DNA of 6,326 bases from Thermomonas sp. (GTDB taxonomy: Bacteria; Pseudomonadota; Gammaproteobacteria; Xanthomonadales; Xanthomonadaceae), in NCBI GenBank assembly GCA_024711415.1, contig JANJSW010000180.1:1-6326 (forward strand), in the 5' to 3' direction. Both the position numbers and the translations under genes were made by a program. Position 1 is the first letter of the stretch. Each line of letters starts with the position of its first letter. Shown here piece after piece: positions 1-4,543 of the stretch. The notes below the pieces were generated by a model, which did not search any database, had not been told where the DNA came from, and saw only the letters and a program-made list of their open reading frames with translations.

Positions 1-908
1 TCGCCAGCTGCCACCCGGTGCTGCCGATGGATTCGCGGGTGGCGCTGACCCTGCGCCTGCTGGGCGGCCTGTCGACGGCGGAGATCGCGCGCGCATTCCT
101 GCAGCAGGAAGCGACGGTGGCGCAGCGCCTCGTCCGTGCCAAGCGCGCGCTGGCTTCGGCGCAGGTGCCGTTCGAGGTGCCGCGCAGGGCGGAGTTGCCG
201 GAACGGCTGGAGGCGGTACTGGAGGTCCTGTACCTGGTCTTCAACGAGGGCTACGCCGCGACCAGCGGCGAGGACTGGATGCGGCCGGCCCTGTGCGAGG
301 AGGCGCTGCGGCTGGGGCGGGTGCTGGCCGGCCTGCTGCCGCGCGAACCCGAGGTGTTCGGCCTGCTCGCGCTGATGGAGCTGCAGGCCTCGCGCATCCC
401 CGCGCGGACGCGGGCCGACGGCGCGCCGGTGCTGCTGGCCGAACAGCATCGTGCGCGCTGGGATCGGCTGCAGATCCAGCGCGGCCTGCAGGCGTTGGAA
501 CATGCGCGCCAGCTGGGTGGAACTGATGGCCCCTACGCGCTGCAGGCGGCGCTGGCTGCCTGCCATGCACGTGCGCCGCGTTTCGAGGACACAGACTGGG
601 CGAGGATCGCGGTGCTGTATGCGCGGTTGATGCGGGTGGCACCATCGCCGGTGGTCGAACTCAATCGCGCGGTGGCGGTGGGCCGGGCCCAAGGCGCGGC
701 GTCGGCGCTGCCGATCGTGGAGGCGCTGGCCGCCGATCCCAAGCTGCGCGACTACGCGCCGCTGCCGGCGGTGCGCGGCGACCTGCTGCAGCAGTTGGGC
801 CGGCTGGACGAAGCGCGCGCGGACTTCGCGCGTGCAGCGGCACTGACCGGCAATGCGCGCGAACGCGAGGCCCTGCTGGCGCGCGCGACCGCCTGCGCTT
901 CCGCCTGA
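1..908 (+). CDS. ECF42-like RNA polymerase sigma factor with DUF6596/TPR-like C-terminal extension (5' end cut by window)
   Basis: The reading frame is open from the first base (first whole codon at 3), so the gene starts outside the window; the GTG at 18 is internal. What remains begins in sigma region 4: ASCHPVLPMDSRVALTLRLLGG, then a helix-turn-helix stretch STAEIARAFL...ATVAQRLVRAKR. Ordinary ECF factors end soon after this, but here about 240 more residues follow. They contain YLVFNEGYAATSG and DGAPVLLAEQHRARWD, signatures I associate with ECF42 sigma factors (DUF6596), then an alpha-helical TPR-like tail ending GRLDEARADFARAAALTGNARERE. Family knowledge: ECF42 members usually lack a classical anti-sigma factor, rely on the C-terminal extension for regulation, and are commonly encoded beside DGPF/YCII-type proteins. 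Such a partner would have to lie upstream of the window, because downstream there is only a terminator and convergent genes. Region 2 cannot be assessed. Confidence 0.88.
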   Translation, partial: ASCHPVLPMDSRVALTLRLLGGLSTAEIARAFLQQEATVAQRLVRAKRALASAQVPFEVPRRAELPERLEAVLEVLYLVFNEGYAATSGEDWMRPALCEEALRLGRVLAGLLPREPEVFGLLALMELQASRIPARTRADGAPVLLAEQHRARWDRLQIQRGLQALEHARQLGGTDGPYALQAALAACHARAPRFEDTDWARIAVLYARLMRVAPSPVVELNRAVAVGRAQGAASALPIVEALAADPKLRDYAPLPAVRGDLLQQLGRLDEARADFARAAALTGNAREREALLARATACASA

Positions 909-912
909 AACG

Positions 913-938
913 ACGAAGCCGCCCGCAGGCGGCTTCGT
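913..938. terminator. Bidirectional hairpin terminator between convergent genes
   Basis: A perfect 11-bp stem (ACGAAGCCGCC at 913-923 with GGCGGCTTCGT at 928-938) closes a 4-nt CGCA loop. It starts 4 nt after the stop of the sigma gene and lies 19 nt beyond the stop of the convergent lipoprotein gene. Neither side has a long T-tract. Read on the minus strand, a short GTTTC run follows the stem about 3 nt beyond it. Position and stem strength support a shared intrinsic terminator for both converging transcripts; the weak T-tract leaves efficiency uncertain. Confidence 0.75.
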
Positions 939-957
939 GTGCACTACATGGCGCCGG

Positions 958-1512
958 TCAGCGGTTGGCGACCGGGTCGCGGAGTTCGCGGCGCAGCCAG
1001 CTGTCGATCATGCGCTTTTCGTAGCGCAGCGGGTCGGTGTCGTTGAACGGCGCGGCGTTCACCAGGAAGGCGGGGTCGGTGATCTTGCGCTCGCCTTCCG
1101 CGACCAGCTGGCCGTTGGCGTCGAAGCGCTTGTACTGCACGGTCATGCGCGGCGGATAGATGTCGCGGATGATCCGCACGTCCTGCTGGTTCAGGCTGCG
1201 CCATGGCTCGTAGTCACCGGCGCGGTCCACGTCGACGATGGTGAGCTGCAGGCGTTCGCCGGCCGGCAGCTGCGCTTCGGCGCGCTTGCGCATGTGCTTG
1301 GCCAGGTCGGTCAGCCAGCTGCCGCGCTGGCTGTCGTAGCGGTTGAGGCTGCGGCGCAGCTCGGTGAACGTGGCGGGGTCGGCCCAACTCACGGCGACCG
1401 GGCCGGCGTCCGGAAGGGCGCGCGGCGCGTCGGCAGCGAGCATGTTCTCGCCGGTGGATGCGCAGCCGGCCAAGGCGAGGGTCAGGGAGAGGGCGGTGAG
1501 TCTGGCGTGCAT
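958..1512 (-). CDS. DUF3016-family lipoprotein
   Basis: This encodes a 184-residue protein with a lipoprotein signal peptide: a short positive start (MHARL), a hydrophobic stretch, and the lipobox L14-A15-G16-C17. The residue after the lipidated Cys17 is Ala, not Asp, so by the usual Lol rule it would go to the outer membrane facing the periplasm. The mature part (about residues 38-180) resembles the DUF3016 family: VSWADPATFTELR, a middle LPAGERLQLTIVDVDRAGDYEPW, and a C-terminal FNDTDPLRYEKRMIDSWLRREL. The biochemical function of DUF3016 is unknown to me and no catalytic motif is visible. The ATG at 1512 is supported by GGAGA (minus strand, 1519-1523) six bases upstream. It lies 71 nt downstream of the DUF3297 gene on the same strand, so it could share that transcript or have its own promoter; I see no clear -10/-35 in the gap. 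Confidence 0.88.
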   Translation of the reverse strand: MHARLTALSLTLALAGCASTGENMLAADAPRALPDAGPVAVSWADPATFTELRRSLNRYDSQRGSWLTDLAKHMRKRAEAQLPAGERLQLTIVDVDRAGDYEPWRSLNQQDVRIIRDIYPPRMTVQYKRFDANGQLVAEGERKITDPAFLVNAAPFNDTDPLRYEKRMIDSWLRRELRDPVANR

Positions 1513-1583
1513 GGACGTTCTCCGCTTGGGTCTGCCGGCAGTGTGCGCCCGGTGCCGTGCGCGCGGGAGGCCGGCCGGGCGGT

Positions 1584-1862
1584 TCAGTCAGCCGGCGTTC
1601 CGGCTTCCCCGGCGGTATCCAGGAACCACGCCTCCACGCTGCCCTTGACCTTCATTGTCATCGGCATGCCGCGGCGATCGAGCGCGCGTCCCGCCTGCAC
1701 CCGCACCCAGCCCTCGCTGATGCAGTATTCCTCGACGTTGTTGCGCTCGACGCCATTGAAGCGGATGCCGATGCCGCGCTCCAGCAGCTCGGCCCGGTAG
1801 AACGGGCTGCGCGGATCGTTGGAAAGGCGGTCGGGCGGGGTGTCGAGTGCGTTGTCGGTCAT
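1584..1862 (-). CDS. DUF3297-family small protein
   Basis: This is a 92-residue soluble protein starting MTDNALDTPPDRLSNDPRSP. It carries the conserved core I recall for DUF3297: LLERGIGIRFNGVERNNVEEYC, then SEGWVRVQAGRALDRRGMP and MKVKGSVEAWF. The family is short, so this is full length; its role is not established and I assign none. The ATG at 1862 is chosen because family members start close to the PDRLS motif. An in-frame ATG at 1895 would add 11 residues (MLSAPQGRPHA) that overlap a leader hairpin and have no ribosome-binding site. The 1862 start is itself weakly served, with only AAGG about 13 nt upstream. No signal peptide or membrane segment is seen. It sits 45 nt after the three-helix membrane protein gene on the same strand and may be co-transcribed with it. 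Confidence 0.85.
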   Translation of the reverse strand: MTDNALDTPPDRLSNDPRSPFYRAELLERGIGIRFNGVERNNVEEYCISEGWVRVQAGRALDRRGMPMTMKVKGSVEAWFLDTAGEAGTPAD

Positions 1863-1870
1863 GGCATGCG

Positions 1871-1890
1871 GTCGGCCTTGAGGGGCCGAC
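1871..1890. repeat. Inverted repeat in the DUF3297 leader
   Basis: GTCGGCC (1871-1877) and GGCCGAC (1884-1890) form a perfect 7-bp stem around a 6-nt loop, 8 nt before the chosen DUF3297 start codon (minus strand). On the minus-strand RNA the only Shine-Dalgarno-like bases (AAGG) fall at the loop/3'-arm boundary, so the hairpin could restrain ribosome access. It could instead be a weak transcript-end signal for the gene before it, but no T-tract follows. The stem is a fact; the function is inference. Confidence 0.45.
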
Positions 1891-1907
1891 AGCATACCGG
1901 AGCGCGC

Positions 1908-2234
1908 TCAGCGCAGCCTGCGCGAGACCGCGAAGAAGGCGAGGTTGCCCAGCCCCAGCGCGCCCACCAGCACCGCGATCACGCCGGGAGTGATGTCCTC
2001 CCAGCCGCGTGCTTCGACGATGCCGAAACCCAGCGCCAGCGCCACCAGGGTGATGCCCCAGCGCAGCGAGGACAGCCGGCGCGCGGTCTCGTCGCCTTCC
2101 AGGATGCTGCGCACCAACGAGGGGTCGCCGTTGCTGGCGACCAGCTGCTTGCGCACGCGAGCATCGACCACCGCCTTGATGGAATATGCGATGCAGACGA
2201 ACAGGGAAACCGGGATCAGCAATTCGAAGTTCAT
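1908..2234 (-). CDS. Small three-helix inner-membrane protein, divergent from the ECF sigma operon
   Basis: This 108-residue protein shows three hydrophobic segments: about residues 4-23 (LLIPVSLFVCIAYSIKAVV), 57-75 (LRWGITLVALALGFGIVEA) and 82-103 (TPGVIAVLVGALGLGNLAFF). A charged 32-residue stretch between the first two (DARVRKQ...ILEGDETARR) and a basic SRRLR end suggest both face the cytoplasm. The overall form resembles small membrane proteins labelled DUF6249 or hypothetical in Xanthomonadaceae; that family name is tentative. The ATG at 2234 has AAGGA (minus strand, 2242-2246) seven bases upstream. Much longer upstream extensions of the frame run antisense into the sigma gene and are rejected. 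Its promoter is the mirror copy of the sigma-gene promoter, so it is likely a target of that ECF factor, and possibly a sensor, modulator or effector of the same stress response. No enzymatic motif is visible. Confidence 0.82.
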   Translation of the reverse strand: MNFELLIPVSLFVCIAYSIKAVVDARVRKQLVASNGDPSLVRSILEGDETARRLSSLRWGITLVALALGFGIVEARGWEDITPGVIAVLVGALGLGNLAFFAVSRRLR

Positions 2235-2253
2235 GGAGGTGTCCTTGGTGGAA

Positions 2254-2268
2254 GGTGCGTGATGCACC
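2254..2268. repeat. Small hairpin in the leader of the divergent membrane-protein mRNA
   Basis: GGTGC (2254-2258) and GCACC (2264-2268) pair around a 5-nt loop (GTGAT). On the minus strand this lies in the predicted 5' leader, a short distance before the AAGGA ribosome-binding site. The stem is only 5 bp and could be chance in GC-rich DNA. Confidence 0.25.
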
Positions 2269-2280
2269 GCTCGGGCAAAG

Positions 2281-2308
2281 GGATACGGCCGGGCCATCGG
2301 CGGTTGCA
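2281..2308 (-). promoter_or_regulatory. Candidate ECF-type promoter for the divergent membrane-protein gene
   Basis: On the minus strand the sequence reads TGCAACC (2308-2302), 14 nt, CGTATCC (2287-2281). It is identical in both blocks and in spacing to the promoter facing the sigma gene, though the two spacers differ in sequence. The form fits ECF promoters with an AAC-containing -35 block and a CGT-containing -10 block, for example the Bacillus SigW type. A start about 6-8 nt past CGTA would give a leader near 42 nt ending in AAGGA and the ATG at 2234. The motif pair is seen directly; recognition by the adjacent sigma factor is inferred. Confidence 0.78.
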
Positions 2309-2329
2309 GTCGTTTCGTCGCAAAAGACT

Positions 2330-2357
2330 TGCAACCGATGCGTCCCTGCCCGTATCC
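2330..2357 (+). promoter_or_regulatory. Candidate autoregulatory ECF-type promoter of the sigma/anti-sigma operon
   Basis: TGCAACC (2330-2336), a 14-nt spacer and CGTATCC (2351-2357) stand just before the sigma gene, mirroring the minus-strand copy at 2281-2308. ECF factors very often transcribe their own operon from an AAC/CGT-type promoter, so this is the expected kind of site. The predicted transcription start (about 2360-2362) lies only about 4-6 nt before the ATG at 2366, so the message would be almost leaderless. The two -35 blocks lie back to back, separated by 21 nt (2309-2329) that is less GC-rich than its surroundings. Confidence 0.8.
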
Positions 2358-2365
2358 CATGCGGG

Positions 2366-2932
2366 ATGGATGCCGATCGCGCCCTTGTCGAAGCCGTGCT
2401 CGAAAACCGCCCCGGCGCGTTCGAGCAGCTCGTGCGCGATTACCAAGGTCTGTGCTGGCACGTGATCCAGCGCATGGTGCGGCACCCGGAGGACACCCGC
2501 GAGTTGTGCCAGGACGCGTTCCTGCGCGTGCACCGCTACCTGCACCAGTACCGCTTCGACAGCCCCCTGAAGTCGTGGATCGGGCAGGTGGCCTATTCGG
2601 TGGCGAGGCGGCATCTGGAGCGCAAGCGCATCCCGCTGGTGGAGCCGGCGGGTGACGAGGACGGGGTGTCGCTGCTCGACAACGTGGGCGACGGCTTCGA
2701 CCTCGCTGCCGCGCATGCCGGCGCCGAGGCCGAACGCGAACTGCATGCCGCCATCGAGCGCCTGCCGCCATTGCAGCGCATGATCCTGACCCTGTACCAC
2801 CTGGAAGAGCTGCCGATCGGCGAGATCGCCGCCATCACCGGCCTGGCCGACGGCACGATCAAGAGCCACCTGTTCCGCAGCCGCAACAGATTGCGCGAGC
2901 TGCTTGCCCCTCGCATCGGAGTCGCCGCATGA
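2366..2932 (+). CDS. ECF-family RNA polymerase sigma factor
   Basis: This 188-residue protein has the two ECF domains. Region 2 spans about residues 5-88: AFEQLVRDYQGLCWHVIQRM, then EDTRELCQDAFLRVHRYL (region 2.1-2.2, core RNA polymerase contact) and SWIGQVAYSVARRHLERKR (region 2.3-2.4, -10 recognition). After an acidic linker (about 94-124) comes region 4, about 130-180: LPPLQRMILTLYHLEELP and the helix-turn-helix IGEIAAITGLADGTIKSHLFRSRNRL, which reads the -35. There is no C-terminal extension. The ATG at 2366 is the only sensible start: the next in-frame start codon upstream lies inside the opposite gene, and a later one would remove region 2. No good Shine-Dalgarno site precedes it. It overlaps the likely anti-sigma gene by 4 nt (ATGA) and faces a membrane-protein gene with a mirrored promoter, which points to an autoregulated envelope-related stress response. 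The inducing signal cannot be read from sequence. Confidence 0.93.
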   Translation: MDADRALVEAVLENRPGAFEQLVRDYQGLCWHVIQRMVRHPEDTRELCQDAFLRVHRYLHQYRFDSPLKSWIGQVAYSVARRHLERKRIPLVEPAGDEDGVSLLDNVGDGFDLAAAHAGAEAERELHAAIERLPPLQRMILTLYHLEELPIGEIAAITGLADGTIKSHLFRSRNRLRELLAPRIGVAA

Positions 2933-3363
2933 GCATCCAAGACCACGACCGCGAACACGACCGGGCCGAGCCCGGCATCGACGCCCGCCGCTGGCAGGCC
3001 CAGGAGCGTGCCCGCCGTGGCGAGCCCGACGCCGACGCTGGCGACCTGCGCATCGCCCGCGCCCTGCGTGACGCCCCGCCGGTGGCGCTGCCGCCCGACT
3101 TTGCCGCGCAGGTGGCGGCCCTGGCGCGCGCCCGGCGCGAGGCCTCCACGCTGCTGGAGCAGCGCTTGCTGCGCGGGCTGGGCGCGGTGTTTGCGCTGTC
3201 GGCGGCGGGCGTGGTGGCTTGGTACGGCCGAGGTTGGGCCGCGGATCTGGCGCTGGTGCTGCCCGGTGGCCGCGATGCGCTGGGCTGGTGCGCGGCGGCG
3301 GCGCTGTGCCTGCTGGCCAACTGGGGAATGGGTGGGCTGCGTCGGCGGGTGGTCGGTGCCTGA
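2929..3363 (+). CDS. Putative anti-sigma factor with two membrane helices
   Basis: This 144-residue protein starts in an ATGA overlap with the sigma-factor stop, with GGAG (2918-2921) seven bases upstream, so translation is probably coupled. Residues 1-80 are hydrophilic, helix-prone and charged, and contain ALRDAPPVALPPDFAAQVAALARARRE, a layout common near the membrane side of anti-sigma factors. Two hydrophobic segments follow: about 82-99 (RGLGAVFALSAAGVVAWY) and 117-132 (ALGWCAAAALCLLANW), joined by a short loop of about 17 residues and ending in GGLRRRVVGA. The basic residues flanking both segments predict cytoplasmic N- and C-termini. There is no HxxxCxxC zinc motif and no sizeable periplasmic sensor domain. 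The anti-sigma role is inferred from position, coupling and topology, not from a recognised domain. The signal would have to reach it through the membrane segments or a partner protein, perhaps the divergent three-helix protein. Confidence 0.78.
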   Translation: MSIQDHDREHDRAEPGIDARRWQAQERARRGEPDADAGDLRIARALRDAPPVALPPDFAAQVAALARARREASTLLEQRLLRGLGAVFALSAAGVVAWYGRGWAADLALVLPGGRDALGWCAAAALCLLANWGMGGLRRRVVGA

Positions 3364-3398
3364 GGCTTGACCGGCATCCGTGGCCGCCGCGGCCGCGC

Positions 3399-3450
3399 GG
3401 GGTTCCCGCCGTCGGGCCGGAGTCGGTTGCCGGCGGCATCACGGAACCCC
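3399..3450. repeat. Interrupted inverted repeat between the sigma operon and rsmC
   Basis: GGGGTTC (3399-3405) pairs perfectly with GAACCCC (3444-3450). Inside it CCGCCG (3406-3411) pairs with CGGCGG (3431-3436), giving a two-part stem with a 7-nt one-sided bulge (3437-3443) and a 19-nt loop. It lies between the anti-sigma stop (3363) and the rsmC start (3470). No T-tract follows, so a classical intrinsic terminator is unlikely; a Rho-associated 3' end or chance GC pairing are alternatives. Confidence 0.4.
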
Positions 3451-3457
3451 TCGCCTG

Positions 3458-3463
3458 TAGACT
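3458..3463 (+). promoter_or_regulatory. Candidate -10 element placing the rsmC transcript start at its ATG
   Basis: TAGACT (3458-3463) matches four of six bases of the housekeeping TATAAT and sits 6 nt before the ATG at 3470. Transcription would then begin at or next to the A of the start codon, giving a leaderless message. This agrees with the lack of any Shine-Dalgarno sequence before this ATG. No convincing -35 hexamer stands at the usual distance, so the call is tentative. Confidence 0.45.
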
Positions 3464-3469
3464 TCGCGG

Positions 3470-4543
3470 ATGAGTTCCGTGCACCGCGACACCCCCCTCG
3501 AAGCCCTGCTGCACCCCTTTGCCGATGGCCTGCTGCAGTGGCCACAAGCCGGCAGCGTGCTGTTCCTGCGCGCCCGCGAAGGCGCCGCCCTGCACGCGGC
3601 CCGTCTGCCCGCGCTGGCCGCGACCCAGCCGTTCCGGCCCGAGGCCGTGCGCCTGCAGCGTCTCGGCATCGACCTGCTGGACGAGGACGCCTTGCCGGAG
3701 GCGACATACCCGCTGGTGCTGGTGCTGCCGCCACGCCAGCGCGAAGAAGCGCGCGCGCTGCTGGCGAAGGCCTGCGCGGCGGTCGCGCCGGGCGGCAGGG
3801 TGGTGGCGTCGGTGGCCAACGACGAGGGCGCGAAATCGCGCGAGGCTGATCTGAAGCAGCTGGCCCGCGGCAGCGTCAGTTCGCTCAGCAAATACCATTG
3901 CCGCACGTTCTGGACCCAGCCGGATACCGCCTGCGACAAGGCGCTGCTGGCGCAGTGGCGGCAACTGGATGCCCCGCGCCGGGTCGCCGCGCAGGATGTG
4001 CCCGGCGAAGGCTTCCTCAGCCGGCCTGGCGTGTTCGCCTGGGACCGCGTGGACGCCGCTTCGGCGATGTTGGCGGCCGTGTTGCCGGCTGACCTGCATG
4101 GTCGCGTGGCCGACTTCGGTGCCGGCTGGGGCTATCTGTCGATGCAGGTGCTGGCGCGTTGCCCGCGGATCGCCTCGCTCGACCTGTTCGAGGCCGACGC
4201 GCGCGCGATGGCGCTGGCGCGGCGCAACCTGGCCGATGCCCCGGCTTCCGGACCGGATGTCCAGGTGGGATTCCACTGGCACGATGTCGAAGCGGGCGTG
4301 CCCGGCCGTTTCGACGCCATCGTCTGCAATCCGCCGTTCCACGCGCTGGGGCGCGGCGACCGGCCCGACATCGGCCGCGCCTTCATTGCCGCGGCCGCGG
4401 CTGCACTGGCGCCGGGCGGCAGCCTGTGGCTGGTTGCCAACCGCCATCTTCCCTACGAAGACGCGCTCGGCACGGGCTTCGCACAGGTGCGCAGCGTTGC
4501 CCAGGATGGCGGCTTCAAGATCGTGCATGCGGTGAAGGCGTGA
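3470..4543 (+). CDS. rsmC: 16S rRNA (guanine-N2)-methyltransferase, RsmC-like
   Basis: This 357-residue SAM-dependent methyltransferase has the two-domain build of RsmC, about the E. coli length (roughly 340). The N-terminal half (about 1-175) looks like the degenerate methyltransferase fold used for RNA binding: PLVLVLPPRQREEARALLAKA and APGGRVVASVANDEGAKS are remnants of it. The catalytic half begins around GFLSRPGVFAWDRVD. Motif I, the SAM loop, is DFGAGWGYLS (215-224); an acidic residue after strand 2 is in DLFEADARA (238-246); the active-site motif is N287-P-P-F290 in IVCNPPFH, typical of RNA base methyltransferases. The end, LWLVANRHLPYEDAL...FKIVHAVKA, matches the RsmC pattern. In E. 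coli RsmC makes m2G1207 in 16S rRNA within the 30S subunit; the same target is inferred here. A close relative, RlmG (23S), is the main alternative. Its stop overlaps the GTG start of the rsuA-like gene. Confidence 0.85.
   Translation: MSSVHRDTPLEALLHPFADGLLQWPQAGSVLFLRAREGAALHAARLPALAATQPFRPEAVRLQRLGIDLLDEDALPEATYPLVLVLPPRQREEARALLAKACAAVAPGGRVVASVANDEGAKSREADLKQLARGSVSSLSKYHCRTFWTQPDTACDKALLAQWRQLDAPRRVAAQDVPGEGFLSRPGVFAWDRVDAASAMLAAVLPADLHGRVADFGAGWGYLSMQVLARCPRIASLDLFEADARAMALARRNLADAPASGPDVQVGFHWHDVEAGVPGRFDAIVCNPPFHALGRGDRPDIGRAFIAAAAAALAPGGSLWLVANRHLPYEDALGTGFAQVRSVAQDGGFKIVHAVKA

Noticed and set aside
853..1800. Open frame of 315 codons on the plus strand across the terminator and two minus-strand genes
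   Set aside because: It runs through the hairpin and antisense to the DUF3016 and DUF3297 genes, both of which have family motifs; the product is low in complexity.
2302..2336. The GGTTGCA/TGCAACC inverted repeat as a plain repressor operator
   Set aside because: Both arms are followed at the same 14-nt distance by identical CGTATCC blocks, which a divergent promoter pair explains better. A regulator that also binds there cannot be excluded.
2359..2361. ATG at 2359 as an alternative start near the sigma gene
   Set aside because: It is in a different reading frame from the sigma factor and gives no supported product.
1557..2465. Open frame of 302 codons on the plus strand antisense to the DUF3297 and membrane-protein genes
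   Set aside because: It overlaps real genes on both strands and the divergent promoter region; its product resembles no family.
1908..2771. Longer start for the three-helix protein, extending to 287 residues
   Set aside because: The extra N-terminus is antisense to the sigma gene and crosses the promoter pair. The ATG at 2234 has a well-placed AAGGA and begins a clean first membrane segment.
2929..3363. Zinc-binding anti-sigma (ZAS) identity for the second gene of the sigma operon
   Set aside because: There is no HxxxCxxC motif; the only cysteines (121 and 127) are inside the second membrane segment.
2231..4528. Open frame of 765 codons on the minus strand opposite the sigma, anti-sigma and rsmC genes
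   Set aside because: It is the mirror of three well-supported plus-strand genes in GC-rich DNA, where antisense frames stay open by codon bias. Its product is rich in Arg, Ala, Gln, His and Pro with no recognisable domain.
4159..4539. Upstream extension of the rsuA frame inside rsmC
   Set aside because: It translates to an Arg/Gly/Ala-rich shadow of rsmC; the S4 domain begins right at the GTG at 4540.
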